Origin: UKL13-2 sp043773745
Lineage (GTDB): Bacteria; Pseudomonadota; Gammaproteobacteria; Burkholderiales; Usitatibacteraceae
DNA length: 64,000 nt
Assembly (NCBI GenBank): GCA_043773745.1
Contig: JAYVEV010000122.1
Location: forward strand, 1-64,000
Direction of reading: 5' to 3'
Below are positions 26,420 to 34,426 of the stretch, one piece after another. How positions within the stretch are numbered: the stretch's first letter is position 1; every line of letters begins with the position of its first letter. Below the pieces are notes generated by a model. That model made no database searches. It was not told the DNA's origin and saw only the letters and a program-made list of their open reading frames with translations. The position numbers and the translations under genes are program-made.

Positions 26420-27685
26420 ATGCCTTCCCTTATGCGCAAACGCGCCCACCCCGCTGCTGTTGCACGCTTTCAATGGCCGGCCATTGCCGCAATTTGCTTT
26501 GCGTTGTTGATTCCGCGCGAGTCGCATTCACAAGCCACTTCGGCAGCCGCAGCTGTACCGGTTGCATCAATTGCATTCAGTAATGAAGTTGAAGCCTCAC
26601 TCGTACGGGCGCTTGAAACCCTGAAGGACGGCGACATCAAGGCAGCGCTTCGTGAAATTGACGTGGCGCTCGCCAAAAATCCCCATTTCCGTCTCGGTCA
26701 TTTGATCAAAGGCGATTTATTGATGGCCAGCTCTGGCTCGCCACAAGCATTTACCGGTATAAAAACCCAGCCCGATATGGTTGCCAGCCTGCGCTCCGAA
26801 GCCAAGGCCCGACTCACCCGCTTTTTCGATGGCCCACCCGTTGGCCACCTGCCTTCCGCCCTATTGCAAATGGCACCCCATCAAGAACATGCGCTATTGA
26901 TGGATAGCGAAAAATCGCGTCTCTATGTGTTTCGTAATGTTGAAGGTGCACCACAATTGGTGGCTGATTTTTATATCACGGTCGGCAAAAAAGGTGTCGA
27001 AAAAGAGCGGGAAGGCGATCAACGAACACCCCTTGGCGTATATCAAATTGAATCGGTGGTTGCCAAGGAACGCCTGACTGACTTTTACGGGCCCGGTGCA
27101 TTTGCATTGAATTTCCCGAACGAATGGGACAAGCGCTTGGGCAAAACAGGCTCCGGTATCTGGCTGCACGGCACACCACCCACTACTTACAGCCGTCCAC
27201 CGTTGGCAAGTGATGGTTGCATGGTGCTAACCAACGATGATTTTCTTAAAATTTCAAAATACATCGACATTGGCACCACCCCCATCGTTATCATGCCGCG
27301 TATTGACTGGCAGGCGCCAGAAAAATGGCTCGACAGCCGTGCCACGTTTAGCATTGCGCTGAACTCATGGAAGCAAGACTGGGAAAGCCTGAACACTGAT
27401 CGTTATCTAAGCCATTATTCGACACAATTTAGCATTGATGGCAAAGGTATTGATGAGTGGGCTATCAAAAAACGGCGTATTAATGCCACTAAAAGTTTTG
27501 TCAAAGTCGAGATTGGCAATTTGTCCGTATTCGAATATGCGCTGTCACCTGCAACACCGCCGATGATGATCGTTACTTTTGATCAGAACTATAAAAGCAG
27601 TAACAGCAACAACCATATGAAAAAACGCCAGTATTGGCAGCGTGAGGGTGAGAGCTGGAAAATCATATATGAGGCGCCCGCCTAG
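26420..27685 (+). CDS. L,D-transpeptidase (YkuD family) with C-terminal NTF2-like domain
   Basis: This is probably a periplasmic L,D-transpeptidase acting on peptidoglycan stem peptides. The 421 residues have a signal sequence (WPAIAAICFALLIP), a TPR-like helical part, and the YkuD domain with the catalytic motif split as WLHGTPPTTYSRPP and LASDGCMVLTNDD (His about 250, Cys about 267). Last comes an NTF2-like domain (FSIALNSWKQDWESLNTDRY). The ATG at 26420 is the first sensible start; a TTG at 26381 follows the upstream stop directly, and an ATG at 26432 is possible. It is probably cotranscribed with the TPR gene (39-bp gap), with which it shares the C-terminal domain. Confidence 0.85.
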   Translation: MPSLMRKRAHPAAVARFQWPAIAAICFALLIPRESHSQATSAAAAVPVASIAFSNEVEASLVRALETLKDGDIKAALREIDVALAKNPHFRLGHLIKGDLLMASSGSPQAFTGIKTQPDMVASLRSEAKARLTRFFDGPPVGHLPSALLQMAPHQEHALLMDSEKSRLYVFRNVEGAPQLVADFYITVGKKGVEKEREGDQRTPLGVYQIESVVAKERLTDFYGPGAFALNFPNEWDKRLGKTGSGIWLHGTPPTTYSRPPLASDGCMVLTNDDFLKISKYIDIGTTPIVIMPRIDWQAPEKWLDSRATFSIALNSWKQDWESLNTDRYLSHYSTQFSIDGKGIDEWAIKKRRINATKSFVKVEIGNLSVFEYALSPATPPMMIVTFDQNYKSSNSNNHMKKRQYWQREGESWKIIYEAPA

Positions 27686-27762
27686 CACTTTGTCCAGCAT
27701 CATCCATTGGGATGCAATGCTACCCCCGTTTTATCTCAGCCGTCTTTTACAAGGATATAAAA

Positions 27763-28428
27763 ATGATCAGCACCCAGAAATTTTTCGCTTCCACACTTTT
27801 GCTCACTGCATTTTTTGCCGGTAGTATATTTGCCGAAAAAGCAGCGGATGCGACTAAAGCGCCAGTCAAAGCAGGCGCAAATAAAACGTCTGCCAAACCC
27901 TCCACATGCAAACTCAACGATAAAGGAACCACCACTGTGAAAGTCAAACTCACCACCAATATGGGCGCAATGACCCTAGAACTCGATAACGAGAAGGCCC
28001 CACTCTCCACCGCCAACTTTATAAAGTATGTTGAATCTGGCCACTATAACGGTACGATTTTCCACCGCGTTATCGGTAATTTCATGATCCAGGGTGGCGG
28101 CTTTGATGCCAAGCTCAATCAAAAATCCGTCAATGCGCCAATCAAAAACGAAGCGCCGAATGGTCTCAAGAACGACATGTACACCGTTGCCATGGCACGT
28201 ACCAACGTGGTCGATTCCGCCACCGCCCAGTTCTTCATCAACGTAGCCAACAATGATTTCCTGAATCACCAGGGTCCAGCTAACTTTGGCTACGCCGTTT
28301 TTGGCAAAATTGTTGACGGTACAGACGTCGTCGATAAAATCAGAGCCGTCAAAACCGGTGGCAGGGGAATGTTCCCCACCGATGTGCCGCAAGAAGATGT
28401 GGTGATTCAAAAGGCTGAGTGTCTATAA
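27763..28428 (+). CDS. ppiA: Secreted cyclophilin-type peptidyl-prolyl isomerase
   Basis: This isomerase catalyses cis–trans change at proline bonds, here in the periplasm. The 221 residues have a signal peptide cut after SIFA, a Lys/Ala-rich spacer and a cyclophilin domain with FHRVIGNFMIQGGGFD (catalytic Arg), the AMARTNVVDSATAQFFINVANNDFL block and YAVFGKIVDGTDVVDKI. The ATG at 27763 has an AAGGAT site and gives the signal peptide; an upstream start at 27712 would add 17 unlikely residues. Related genomes usually have a second, cytoplasmic gene (ppiB) next to it, which is missing here. Confidence 0.92.
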   Translation: MISTQKFFASTLLLTAFFAGSIFAEKAADATKAPVKAGANKTSAKPSTCKLNDKGTTTVKVKLTTNMGAMTLELDNEKAPLSTANFIKYVESGHYNGTIFHRVIGNFMIQGGGFDAKLNQKSVNAPIKNEAPNGLKNDMYTVAMARTNVVDSATAQFFINVANNDFLNHQGPANFGYAVFGKIVDGTDVVDKIRAVKTGGRGMFPTDVPQEDVVIQKAECL

Positions 28429-28464
28429 ACAATATTGGTCCGCTGGCTAATACATAACATTCAT

Positions 28465-28499
28465 AAAAGAGCGGCCCTGGCCGTTCTTTTATGTTTTTA
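28465..28499 (+). terminator. Terminator after ppiA
   Basis: AAAAGAGCGGCC (28465–28476) and GGCCGTTCTTTT (28479–28490) form a 12-bp stem with one G–T pair and a 2-nt gap, followed by ATGTTTTT. The tight loop suggests the inner pairs open. It begins 36 bp after the ppiA stop. Confidence 0.7.
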
Positions 28500-28576
28500 A
28501 TATCCTGTCCAACCTATGCGGGGCAGGATTATCAGCTCAAGCAATTTTGCTCGGCCATTTTGATTTATAGTCAGTC

Positions 28577-29311
28577 ATGCGCCCTACCTTGTTCATTTCC
28601 GATTTGCATCTCTGTGAGTCGCGTCCGCACATCAATGCACTATTCCTGCGCTTTCTGACTGAAACAGCGGCAGCAGCAAAATCGCTCTACATCCTTGGCG
28701 ATTTATTTGAATACTGGATAGGTGATGATCAACTTGATCATGACCCGCTCGCGCGCCAGGTGGCTGATGCATTACGCCGCGTTGCAGACTCTGGCGTCAG
28801 TATTTTTTTTATGCATGGCAATCGCGATTTTTTAATCGGCGAGCGGTTCGCACATGAGGCCGGATTGAAGATGCTGATCGACCCGACCCTGATTGACCTC
28901 AACGGGCAGCGTTGTTTGCTGTTGCATGGCGATACCTTGTGCACTGACGATGTTGCGTATCAGGCGTTTCGGCGTCAGTCGCGCGACCCAGTGTGGCAAG
29001 CCGCCGTTCTGGCCAAGCCTTATGATGAGCGCATGAAATTTGCAAAGCAAATTCGCGAACAAAGCATGTCAGAAAAATCACTTAAGGCAGATGACATCAT
29101 GGATGTATCCGCAACAACCGTAAAACAGATCCTCCGCGATTGGCAGTATCCGCTGATGATTCATGGTCACACGCACCGGCCCGCCACGCATGATCATGAG
29201 ATCGATGGCCGGCGCTGCACACGACATGTATTGGCAGATTGGCGTGATAAGGTCGAGCTCTTGAGCCTGCCGCCTGCCGAGCTCGTTTCCATCACAGCAG
29301 GCTCTCATTAG
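28577..29311 (+). CDS. lpxH: UDP-2,3-diacylglucosamine diphosphatase
   Basis: LpxH hydrolyses UDP-2,3-diacylglucosamine to lipid X and UMP, the fourth step of lipid A synthesis, at the inner membrane surface. The 244 residues carry the metallophosphoesterase motifs FISDLHL, YILGDLFE, MHGNRDFLIG, LLHGDTLC and MIHGHTHRP, which supply the Mn2+ ligands. Length matches the proteobacterial enzyme. The methyltransferase gene starts 4 bp after its stop, so the two are probably cotranscribed. Confidence 0.97.
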   Translation: MRPTLFISDLHLCESRPHINALFLRFLTETAAAAKSLYILGDLFEYWIGDDQLDHDPLARQVADALRRVADSGVSIFFMHGNRDFLIGERFAHEAGLKMLIDPTLIDLNGQRCLLLHGDTLCTDDVAYQAFRRQSRDPVWQAAVLAKPYDERMKFAKQIREQSMSEKSLKADDIMDVSATTVKQILRDWQYPLMIHGHTHRPATHDHEIDGRRCTRHVLADWRDKVELLSLPPAELVSITAGSH

Positions 29312-29315
29312 CCTC

Positions 29316-30239
29316 ATGCTCCAAACACTCAAGAAATTTTTCGGCGCAGATGACCCCAACCACAGACTTGGCGTGTCCCGGGTTCGTAATCTCGCCGAAT
29401 ACCGCGAGCATGCGAAAAAAAATAACATTGTGTATCAGCGACGCTGGCAGCAGGAATTACAGCTATGTGCGGCGGGTGTTGATTTCACGACACCAGGCTT
29501 TTGCTATCCCTGTAAAACAAGGGTCGCATTCAGAACCGATTTTTTGTACAGCTCAGCTACAGTCCATGGTAAACCAGTTCCCAATTGGCGCGAGCGCGTG
29601 CTATGTCCAAAATGTGAAATGAATAACCGCACGCGCGCATCAATCCAGCTACTCGACGAAACATTGCGCGCGCATCCACAATCTAAAGTCTATATAGCCG
29701 AACAGGTCACCCCGCTGTATGCCGCGCTTAAAAGACGGTTCCCAGCGCTGGTGGGGAGCGAGTATCTGGCCGACAAAGTGCCGTTGGGAGCGTCTGATGC
29801 GCGAGGCGTCCGCAATGAAAGCATTACCAAGCTGACTTTCCAGGATAATACATTCGATTACATCCTAAATTTTGATGTACTTGAACATGTACCCGATATC
29901 AGCGCCGGACTGCTTGAAATTTATCGAGTGTTAGCACCCAATGGAACACTGTTGCTATCGGTGCCTTTCCTGCCCGGCGAGCAGAACACCAGTGTTCGCG
30001 CACGCATCAATAATCAAGGCGAGATAGTCCACCTGATGGCGCCGCAATACCATGGCGACCCGATTGCAGATACCGGTTGTCTTTGCTTTCAGGATTTCGG
30101 TTGGGATCTGCTCGATCAAATGCGGGCAATTGGCTTCAATGACGTCAATATGCTTTTATATTGGTCAGACGCGCTGGGTTATTATGGCGTTGAGCAAATG
30201 ATGATTACCGCAAAAAAATGCCGCCCCGACCCATCATAA
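29316..30239 (+). CDS. Zinc-ribbon class I methyltransferase-like protein
   Basis: The 307 residues begin with a basic helical part, then a four-cysteine zinc-ribbon-like module (Cys63/66 in GFCYPC and Cys97/100 in LCPKC) and a methyltransferase core. Motifs after motif I are clear: LTFQDNTFDYILNFDVLEHVPD and YRVLAPNGTLLLSVPF. The usual glycine-rich AdoMet loop is absent; its place is held by KVYIAEQVTPLYAALKRRF. I recognise this EQVTPLY variant from sugar and surface-polysaccharide loci but know no tested substrate. It follows lpxH closely and is convergent with the gtrA/glycosyltransferase genes, which suggests glycan modification. Confidence 0.7.
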   Translation: MLQTLKKFFGADDPNHRLGVSRVRNLAEYREHAKKNNIVYQRRWQQELQLCAAGVDFTTPGFCYPCKTRVAFRTDFLYSSATVHGKPVPNWRERVLCPKCEMNNRTRASIQLLDETLRAHPQSKVYIAEQVTPLYAALKRRFPALVGSEYLADKVPLGASDARGVRNESITKLTFQDNTFDYILNFDVLEHVPDISAGLLEIYRVLAPNGTLLLSVPFLPGEQNTSVRARINNQGEIVHLMAPQYHGDPIADTGCLCFQDFGWDLLDQMRAIGFNDVNMLLYWSDALGYYGVEQMMITAKKCRPDPS

Positions 30240-30249
30240 AAAAGCAATA

Positions 30250-30648
30250 CTACAAAGCTTGCTCGCCCTTGCTGGATGCGGCCCTAAATACAATGAAATA
30301 TCGCACTGAAAAATTCCAAAAAAATACCACTCCTGTCGCAGTCAGCTTTGCCAACATCAGCTCGCTGTGCATATGATCAATCAGCACATACAACACAAGC
30401 TGGTTAATTGCCAATCCCACCATGCTGACAAGGTAAACGAGCGCAACTTCTTTGCGTTTTGTGTAACGTATACCGCTGCGAAACACATGCTTCACGCTCA
30501 ACACATAATTGACAGCCGTTGCAACTAAAAACCCGATGCTGCCGATCAGCAGATAGTCATAGCCGGCGAGCTTGGCGAACAGAAAGAAGATGCCAATATC
30601 GACGATCGCAGCCGCACCGCCGACAAAAAAATAGCGGACGATCTTCAA
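30250..30648 (-). CDS. GtrA-family membrane protein
   Basis: GtrA-like proteins are small four-helix membrane proteins thought to flip polyprenyl-phosphate-linked sugars across the inner membrane. The 132 residues show four segments and the pattern RYFFVGGAAAIVDIGIFFL at the N-terminus, then FLVATAVNYVLSVKHVF. It overlaps the preceding glycosyltransferase gene by 4 bp, so the two are translationally coupled and probably work on the same lipid-linked sugar. Confidence 0.88.
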   Translation of the reverse strand: MKIVRYFFVGGAAAIVDIGIFFLFAKLAGYDYLLIGSIGFLVATAVNYVLSVKHVFRSGIRYTKRKEVALVYLVSMVGLAINQLVLYVLIDHMHSELMLAKLTATGVVFFWNFSVRYFIVFRAASSKGEQAL

Positions 30649-31334
30649 CGGAACAGGTTGTATTTAATAATGCAATAGATGGCGCGAACACCATCGCGCC
30701 AGCCGATTTTTTTGCCTTCTTCGTAGGTACGGCCATAGTATGAAATACCGACCTCATAGATGCGGCAACCGAGCTTGGATACCTTGGCTGTAATTTCCGG
30801 TTCAAAGCCAAAACGGTTTTCCTCAATCGTGATCGATTGAATAATTTCGCGCTTGAAAACTTTGTAGCAAGTCTCCATATCGGTCAGGTTGATATTGGTA
30901 AACATATTGGACATCAGCGTTAACACACCATTACCCACGCTGTGCCAAAAATAAACCACACGATGGGCACCGGCGCCCATAAATCGCGACCCAAATACCA
31001 CATCCGCCTTGCCATTTAAAATCGGCGCCACCAATATTGGGTACTCTTGCGGGTCATATTCAAGATCGGCGTCCTGGATAATAATCAGATCACCCGTAGC
31101 CGCCTTGATACCCGTACGCAGCGCCGCGCCTTTGCCGGAATTGACATCGTGATAAAGCACTTTATCAACCAGCGAACTAATCTCTGACTGCAAGTATTCG
31201 CGCGTACCGTCTGTCGAGCAATCATCAACAATAATGATTTCCTTCGACTCGTAAGGCGAGTTTTTAACGGCAATCACGAGTTCAAGAATCGTGGCGCGTT
31301 CGTTGTAGCAGGGGATGACGATAGATAATTTCAT
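30645..31334 (-). CDS. Family 2 glycosyltransferase (dolichol-phosphate-mannose-synthase-like)
   Basis: This cytosolic GT-A enzyme likely moves a sugar from a nucleotide donor to polyprenyl phosphate. The 229 residues show LSIVIPCYNERATI, IIIVDDCSTDGTREYL, the metal-binding DAD in IIQDADLEYDPQEY, and VFGSRFMG. Membrane helices like those of GtrB are not present; GtrA supplies the membrane part. It is the first gene of a coupled pair with the GtrA-like gene and lies downstream of the large membrane protein, with a 123-bp gap. Confidence 0.9.
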   Translation of the reverse strand: MKLSIVIPCYNERATILELVIAVKNSPYESKEIIIVDDCSTDGTREYLQSEISSLVDKVLYHDVNSGKGAALRTGIKAATGDLIIIQDADLEYDPQEYPILVAPILNGKADVVFGSRFMGAGAHRVVYFWHSVGNGVLTLMSNMFTNINLTDMETCYKVFKREIIQSITIEENRFGFEPEITAKVSKLGCRIYEVGISYYGRTYEEGKKIGWRDGVRAIYCIIKYNLFR

Positions 31335-31457
31335 TATTTTTTAGTAGCAAGCTTTGAGGAAATTTTATGGCCAGACGTATTTTAACGCGTCTACGGCGCT
31401 CGATCACAGCGATAGCAAGACAATCAAACTCTGTTTAATTAAATTGTTGCAGTTAGT

Positions 31458-33107
31458 TCAATCTCCGTGTTTCCATTTTATCGGTGTTACTGGTACCCGA
31501 TTAACGCTGCATAGCGCAAAAGGATCATTTACCCTGGGTGTAATGATGGGCTTACATTTTTTGAAGTCTACCTTCAGACCATAAGCCAGCAACATATCTG
31601 CAATCGGAATACCCATGTAATAGTTTTCATTCGGCTGGGATGTGTTCACTAGGGCAAATAGTGGGCCATTGTGTTGAGTAATGCGCTGCGCTGCTAAAAC
31701 ATGCAACCTCGAATGCGCTCCCCAGGCAGGATTCATAAAATTATTGATGACGGATATGACCGGCAGTTCCGCTGGCAGACTCGGCACTATAAAAGCAAGC
31801 GGTTCCAGCGTTGCCATCATCACCATCGAATTTTGCGGCAGGCCTGGCACTTTGGCTGTTACTGCCATGTCTCCATGAGCCGCTCTGCCCCATGAAGGCC
31901 ATTTGGTTATGCCCAGCAGAACGGTGACCAGAAATAAAGTTGCCAGAATTTTTATCGAATGTGACCGAACGAGTTCTAGTCCGTTTGCTATGCACGTAAA
32001 TACGGCCAAGGCACTGATCAACTCCAGTAAACTCACATAACGGTAGTACCCGAATAAGGTCATCCATAAAATATAAATCGTTAAGAACATCAATGCCAAT
32101 GCCTGCCATATCCAGCGAGTTTTGTTGACGGGCGCACCCCATGCAAGCCATAGCAGCGCCGGCAAGCCCAGGCCCAATCGCCAATCTCGGAATGGCACTT
32201 CCGACACAAAGCCAGAGGTCTCTTTCATGATTAGCCATGGTGTTGCCACTACTTTCCAGACATCATTGGCCACAAATCTGGCGTCGGTATAACGCGAGGG
32301 CTCAGTCCATGGTGAGATAAAAATATCATTGAAATACGGAAAGAATGGATTACCAAAGCGACTCCACAATTCATAGCCCCAAGGCCCATATGAAATCAAG
32401 GCGCCAATCACGCCACCTAGACCCACAGCGGCCAGACGCTTAGCTCGTATAGCCCATCCTGCCGGGAGTGTACAAACCAAAACTGCAAGGCCGAGGGCGT
32501 AGGTGCCCGCAGTTAACTTTAAGCCAACGGCTACGCCGCCCAAAAAACCTGCACATAGAACACTCCCTAGTTTCGGCTCGCCCCAAACCAGTTCATTTTC
32601 ACAGTAAATAGGTCTGAGTACTAGCCAAACTGAACACATAAAGAGTGCAAGCAAATGCCACTCGCTCATGGTGGTGCCAACCACTGGCCCACCAGCTGCG
32701 CCGGTGGCGGCAATGAGAAGCACTGCAATCAGATAAATATTGGACTGTGCCGTCGGTAACAGCGGTTTAGCAATCAGTGCCAAAAAAAATAAGGCTATTG
32801 CTGCTGGCAAGGCGAGTATGGCGCTACCCAGCAGCGAGGGAAAGCCTGCTTTCACCATGTAGTAATAAGGCAAATCCGCATACGGGCTGTGAAAGCTTTG
32901 TAACTGCGCTGGTGCAATATCGATTGCAGCGCGCCCATTAACCCAAGCGTAAGGGTTGTAGAAATGATAATTGCGCAAATCCCAATTGGCGTCTTGACCT
33001 CGCCACAAGGACAAAAAAACGGCTATGCCAATACATAAAAGCGCCAGCTGCCAGCCTGCTAATGGCTTGTAAACATAATCGCTAATTTTTAGATTATTGT
33101 TATTCAA
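31458..33107 (-). CDS. Large multi-pass membrane protein, GT-C / GT87-like glycosyltransferase
   Basis: The 549-residue protein has about ten to twelve predicted membrane helices and an Asp-rich first periplasmic loop (GQDANWDLRNYHFYNPYAW), the usual site of the GT-C acidic motif. It ends in a soluble periplasmic tail. By analogy it would use the polyprenyl-phosphate sugar made by the neighbouring GT2/GtrA pair, but no acceptor is evident. The pattern NYHFYNPYAW–N-G-R recurs in uncharacterised bacterial proteins. The three genes form a leftward cluster between lpxH and metZ, outside the conserved superoperon. Confidence 0.7.
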   Translation of the reverse strand: MNNNNLKISDYVYKPLAGWQLALLCIGIAVFLSLWRGQDANWDLRNYHFYNPYAWVNGRAAIDIAPAQLQSFHSPYADLPYYYMVKAGFPSLLGSAILALPAAIALFFLALIAKPLLPTAQSNIYLIAVLLIAATGAAGGPVVGTTMSEWHLLALFMCSVWLVLRPIYCENELVWGEPKLGSVLCAGFLGGVAVGLKLTAGTYALGLAVLVCTLPAGWAIRAKRLAAVGLGGVIGALISYGPWGYELWSRFGNPFFPYFNDIFISPWTEPSRYTDARFVANDVWKVVATPWLIMKETSGFVSEVPFRDWRLGLGLPALLWLAWGAPVNKTRWIWQALALMFLTIYILWMTLFGYYRYVSLLELISALAVFTCIANGLELVRSHSIKILATLFLVTVLLGITKWPSWGRAAHGDMAVTAKVPGLPQNSMVMMATLEPLAFIVPSLPAELPVISVINNFMNPAWGAHSRLHVLAAQRITQHNGPLFALVNTSQPNENYYMGIPIADMLLAYGLKVDFKKCKPIITPRVNDPFALCSVNRVPVTPIKWKHGD

Positions 33108-33228
33108 GTATTTACGTTAGCTAGTCAGCCATCTGTGAAAAGTCGCGTATCTAGCCAAACTGCACAAGAAAAAGCAGCCGCATAGCGTTATGAATGTCAA
33201 ATAGAAAATTGGCAAAAACCGATGCTAA

Positions 33229-34416
33229 TCAACGAGCAATTAAGCCTGTTTCCAGATCCCGCTGCAAATCCTCAATATTCTCCAACCCCACTGCCACTCT
33301 TAGCAAATTGTCACCAATCCTCGCCGCATCACGTTCTGCCTGCGAAATCCGTGCGTGGGTGGTGGTAGCGGGGTGGGTGATGGTGGTTTTGGTATCACCC
33401 AGATTGGCGGTGATGGAAATGATTTTCAGGGCATCCACAACACGCCAGGCGGCATCACGCCCACCCTCGACTTCAAACGCCAGTACCGCACCCTGCATTG
33501 ATGCTTGTTGCGAGGCGAGCTTGTGTTGCGGGTGGGATTCGAGGCCAGCATAGTGCACGCGTTCGACACTCGGCTGTGCTTGCAGCCATTGCGCCAGTTT
33601 GAGTGCTGATTGCGATTGCGCTTCGATGCGCAGTTTGAGTGTTTCCAAACCTTTCAAACATACCCATGCATTGAACGGCGACAAGGCGGGCCCGGCTGTG
33701 CGGACAAATCCATAAACAGGCTCGATCAATTCTTTGCGTCCACACACGGCACCCGCCAATACGCGGCCTTGGCCATCAAGATATTTGGTGGCGGAATGAA
33801 TCACCAAATCTGCGCCCATTACCAGCGGGCGCTGCAAGGCGGGCGTGAGCAGACAATTGTCGACGGCGAGCCATGCATTAGCTTTTTTGGCGATATCGGC
33901 CAGCGCGGCAATATCGCAAACCTCGGCGAGCGGGTTCGAGGGTGTTTCGCAAAACAACATGCGGGTGTTGGGCCGAATCGCCGCCTGCCATTGGTCGAGA
34001 TTGGTGGGATCAACCCAGGTTGTGTCGATGCCGAAACGCTTGCAAATTTGATTGAACAGCGGCACAACTGTCCCAAAAACGCTTTGTGATGAAACGATAT
34101 GATCGCCCTGCTTTAACAAACCCATCACCGTGCTGGCGATCGCCGCCATGCCGGTGGCAGTGGCCGTGCAGGACTCCGCGCCTTCCAGTGCGGTTAGGCG
34201 ATCCTGGAACATGGTTACCGTGGGGTTCGTGAAGCGGCTGTAAAGAAACCCCGGCTCCTCGTTGGCAAATTTACGGGCGGCTTCAGCGGCGCTGTTATAG
34301 GTGAAGCTTGAGGTTAAAAAAAGCGCTTCGGAGTGTTCCTGAAAATTACTACGCAACACACCCGCACGCACGGCCAGGGTGTCGAAACCAGGTGTTGTTT
34401 TATCGTCGTTTTTCAT
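33229..34416 (-). CDS. metZ: O-succinylhomoserine sulfhydrylase
   Basis: MetZ makes homocysteine from O-succinylhomoserine and sulfide, the direct sulfhydrylation route of methionine synthesis. The 395 residues have the Cys/Met-metabolism PLP fold, with the PLP lysine in IHSATKYLDGQGR, the substrate block YSRFTNPT and ATATGMAAI. The ATG at 34416 is preferred; a TTG at 34434 overlaps the end of purF. Being last in the purF operon is typical of betaproteobacteria. Cystathionine gamma-synthase is the nearest alternative, but the neighbourhood favours MetZ. Confidence 0.93.
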   Translation of the reverse strand: MKNDDKTTPGFDTLAVRAGVLRSNFQEHSEALFLTSSFTYNSAAEAARKFANEEPGFLYSRFTNPTVTMFQDRLTALEGAESCTATATGMAAIASTVMGLLKQGDHIVSSQSVFGTVVPLFNQICKRFGIDTTWVDPTNLDQWQAAIRPNTRMLFCETPSNPLAEVCDIAALADIAKKANAWLAVDNCLLTPALQRPLVMGADLVIHSATKYLDGQGRVLAGAVCGRKELIEPVYGFVRTAGPALSPFNAWVCLKGLETLKLRIEAQSQSALKLAQWLQAQPSVERVHYAGLESHPQHKLASQQASMQGAVLAFEVEGGRDAAWRVVDALKIISITANLGDTKTTITHPATTTHARISQAERDAARIGDNLLRVAVGLENIEDLQRDLETGLIAR

Positions 34417-34426
34417 CTGTGATTCA

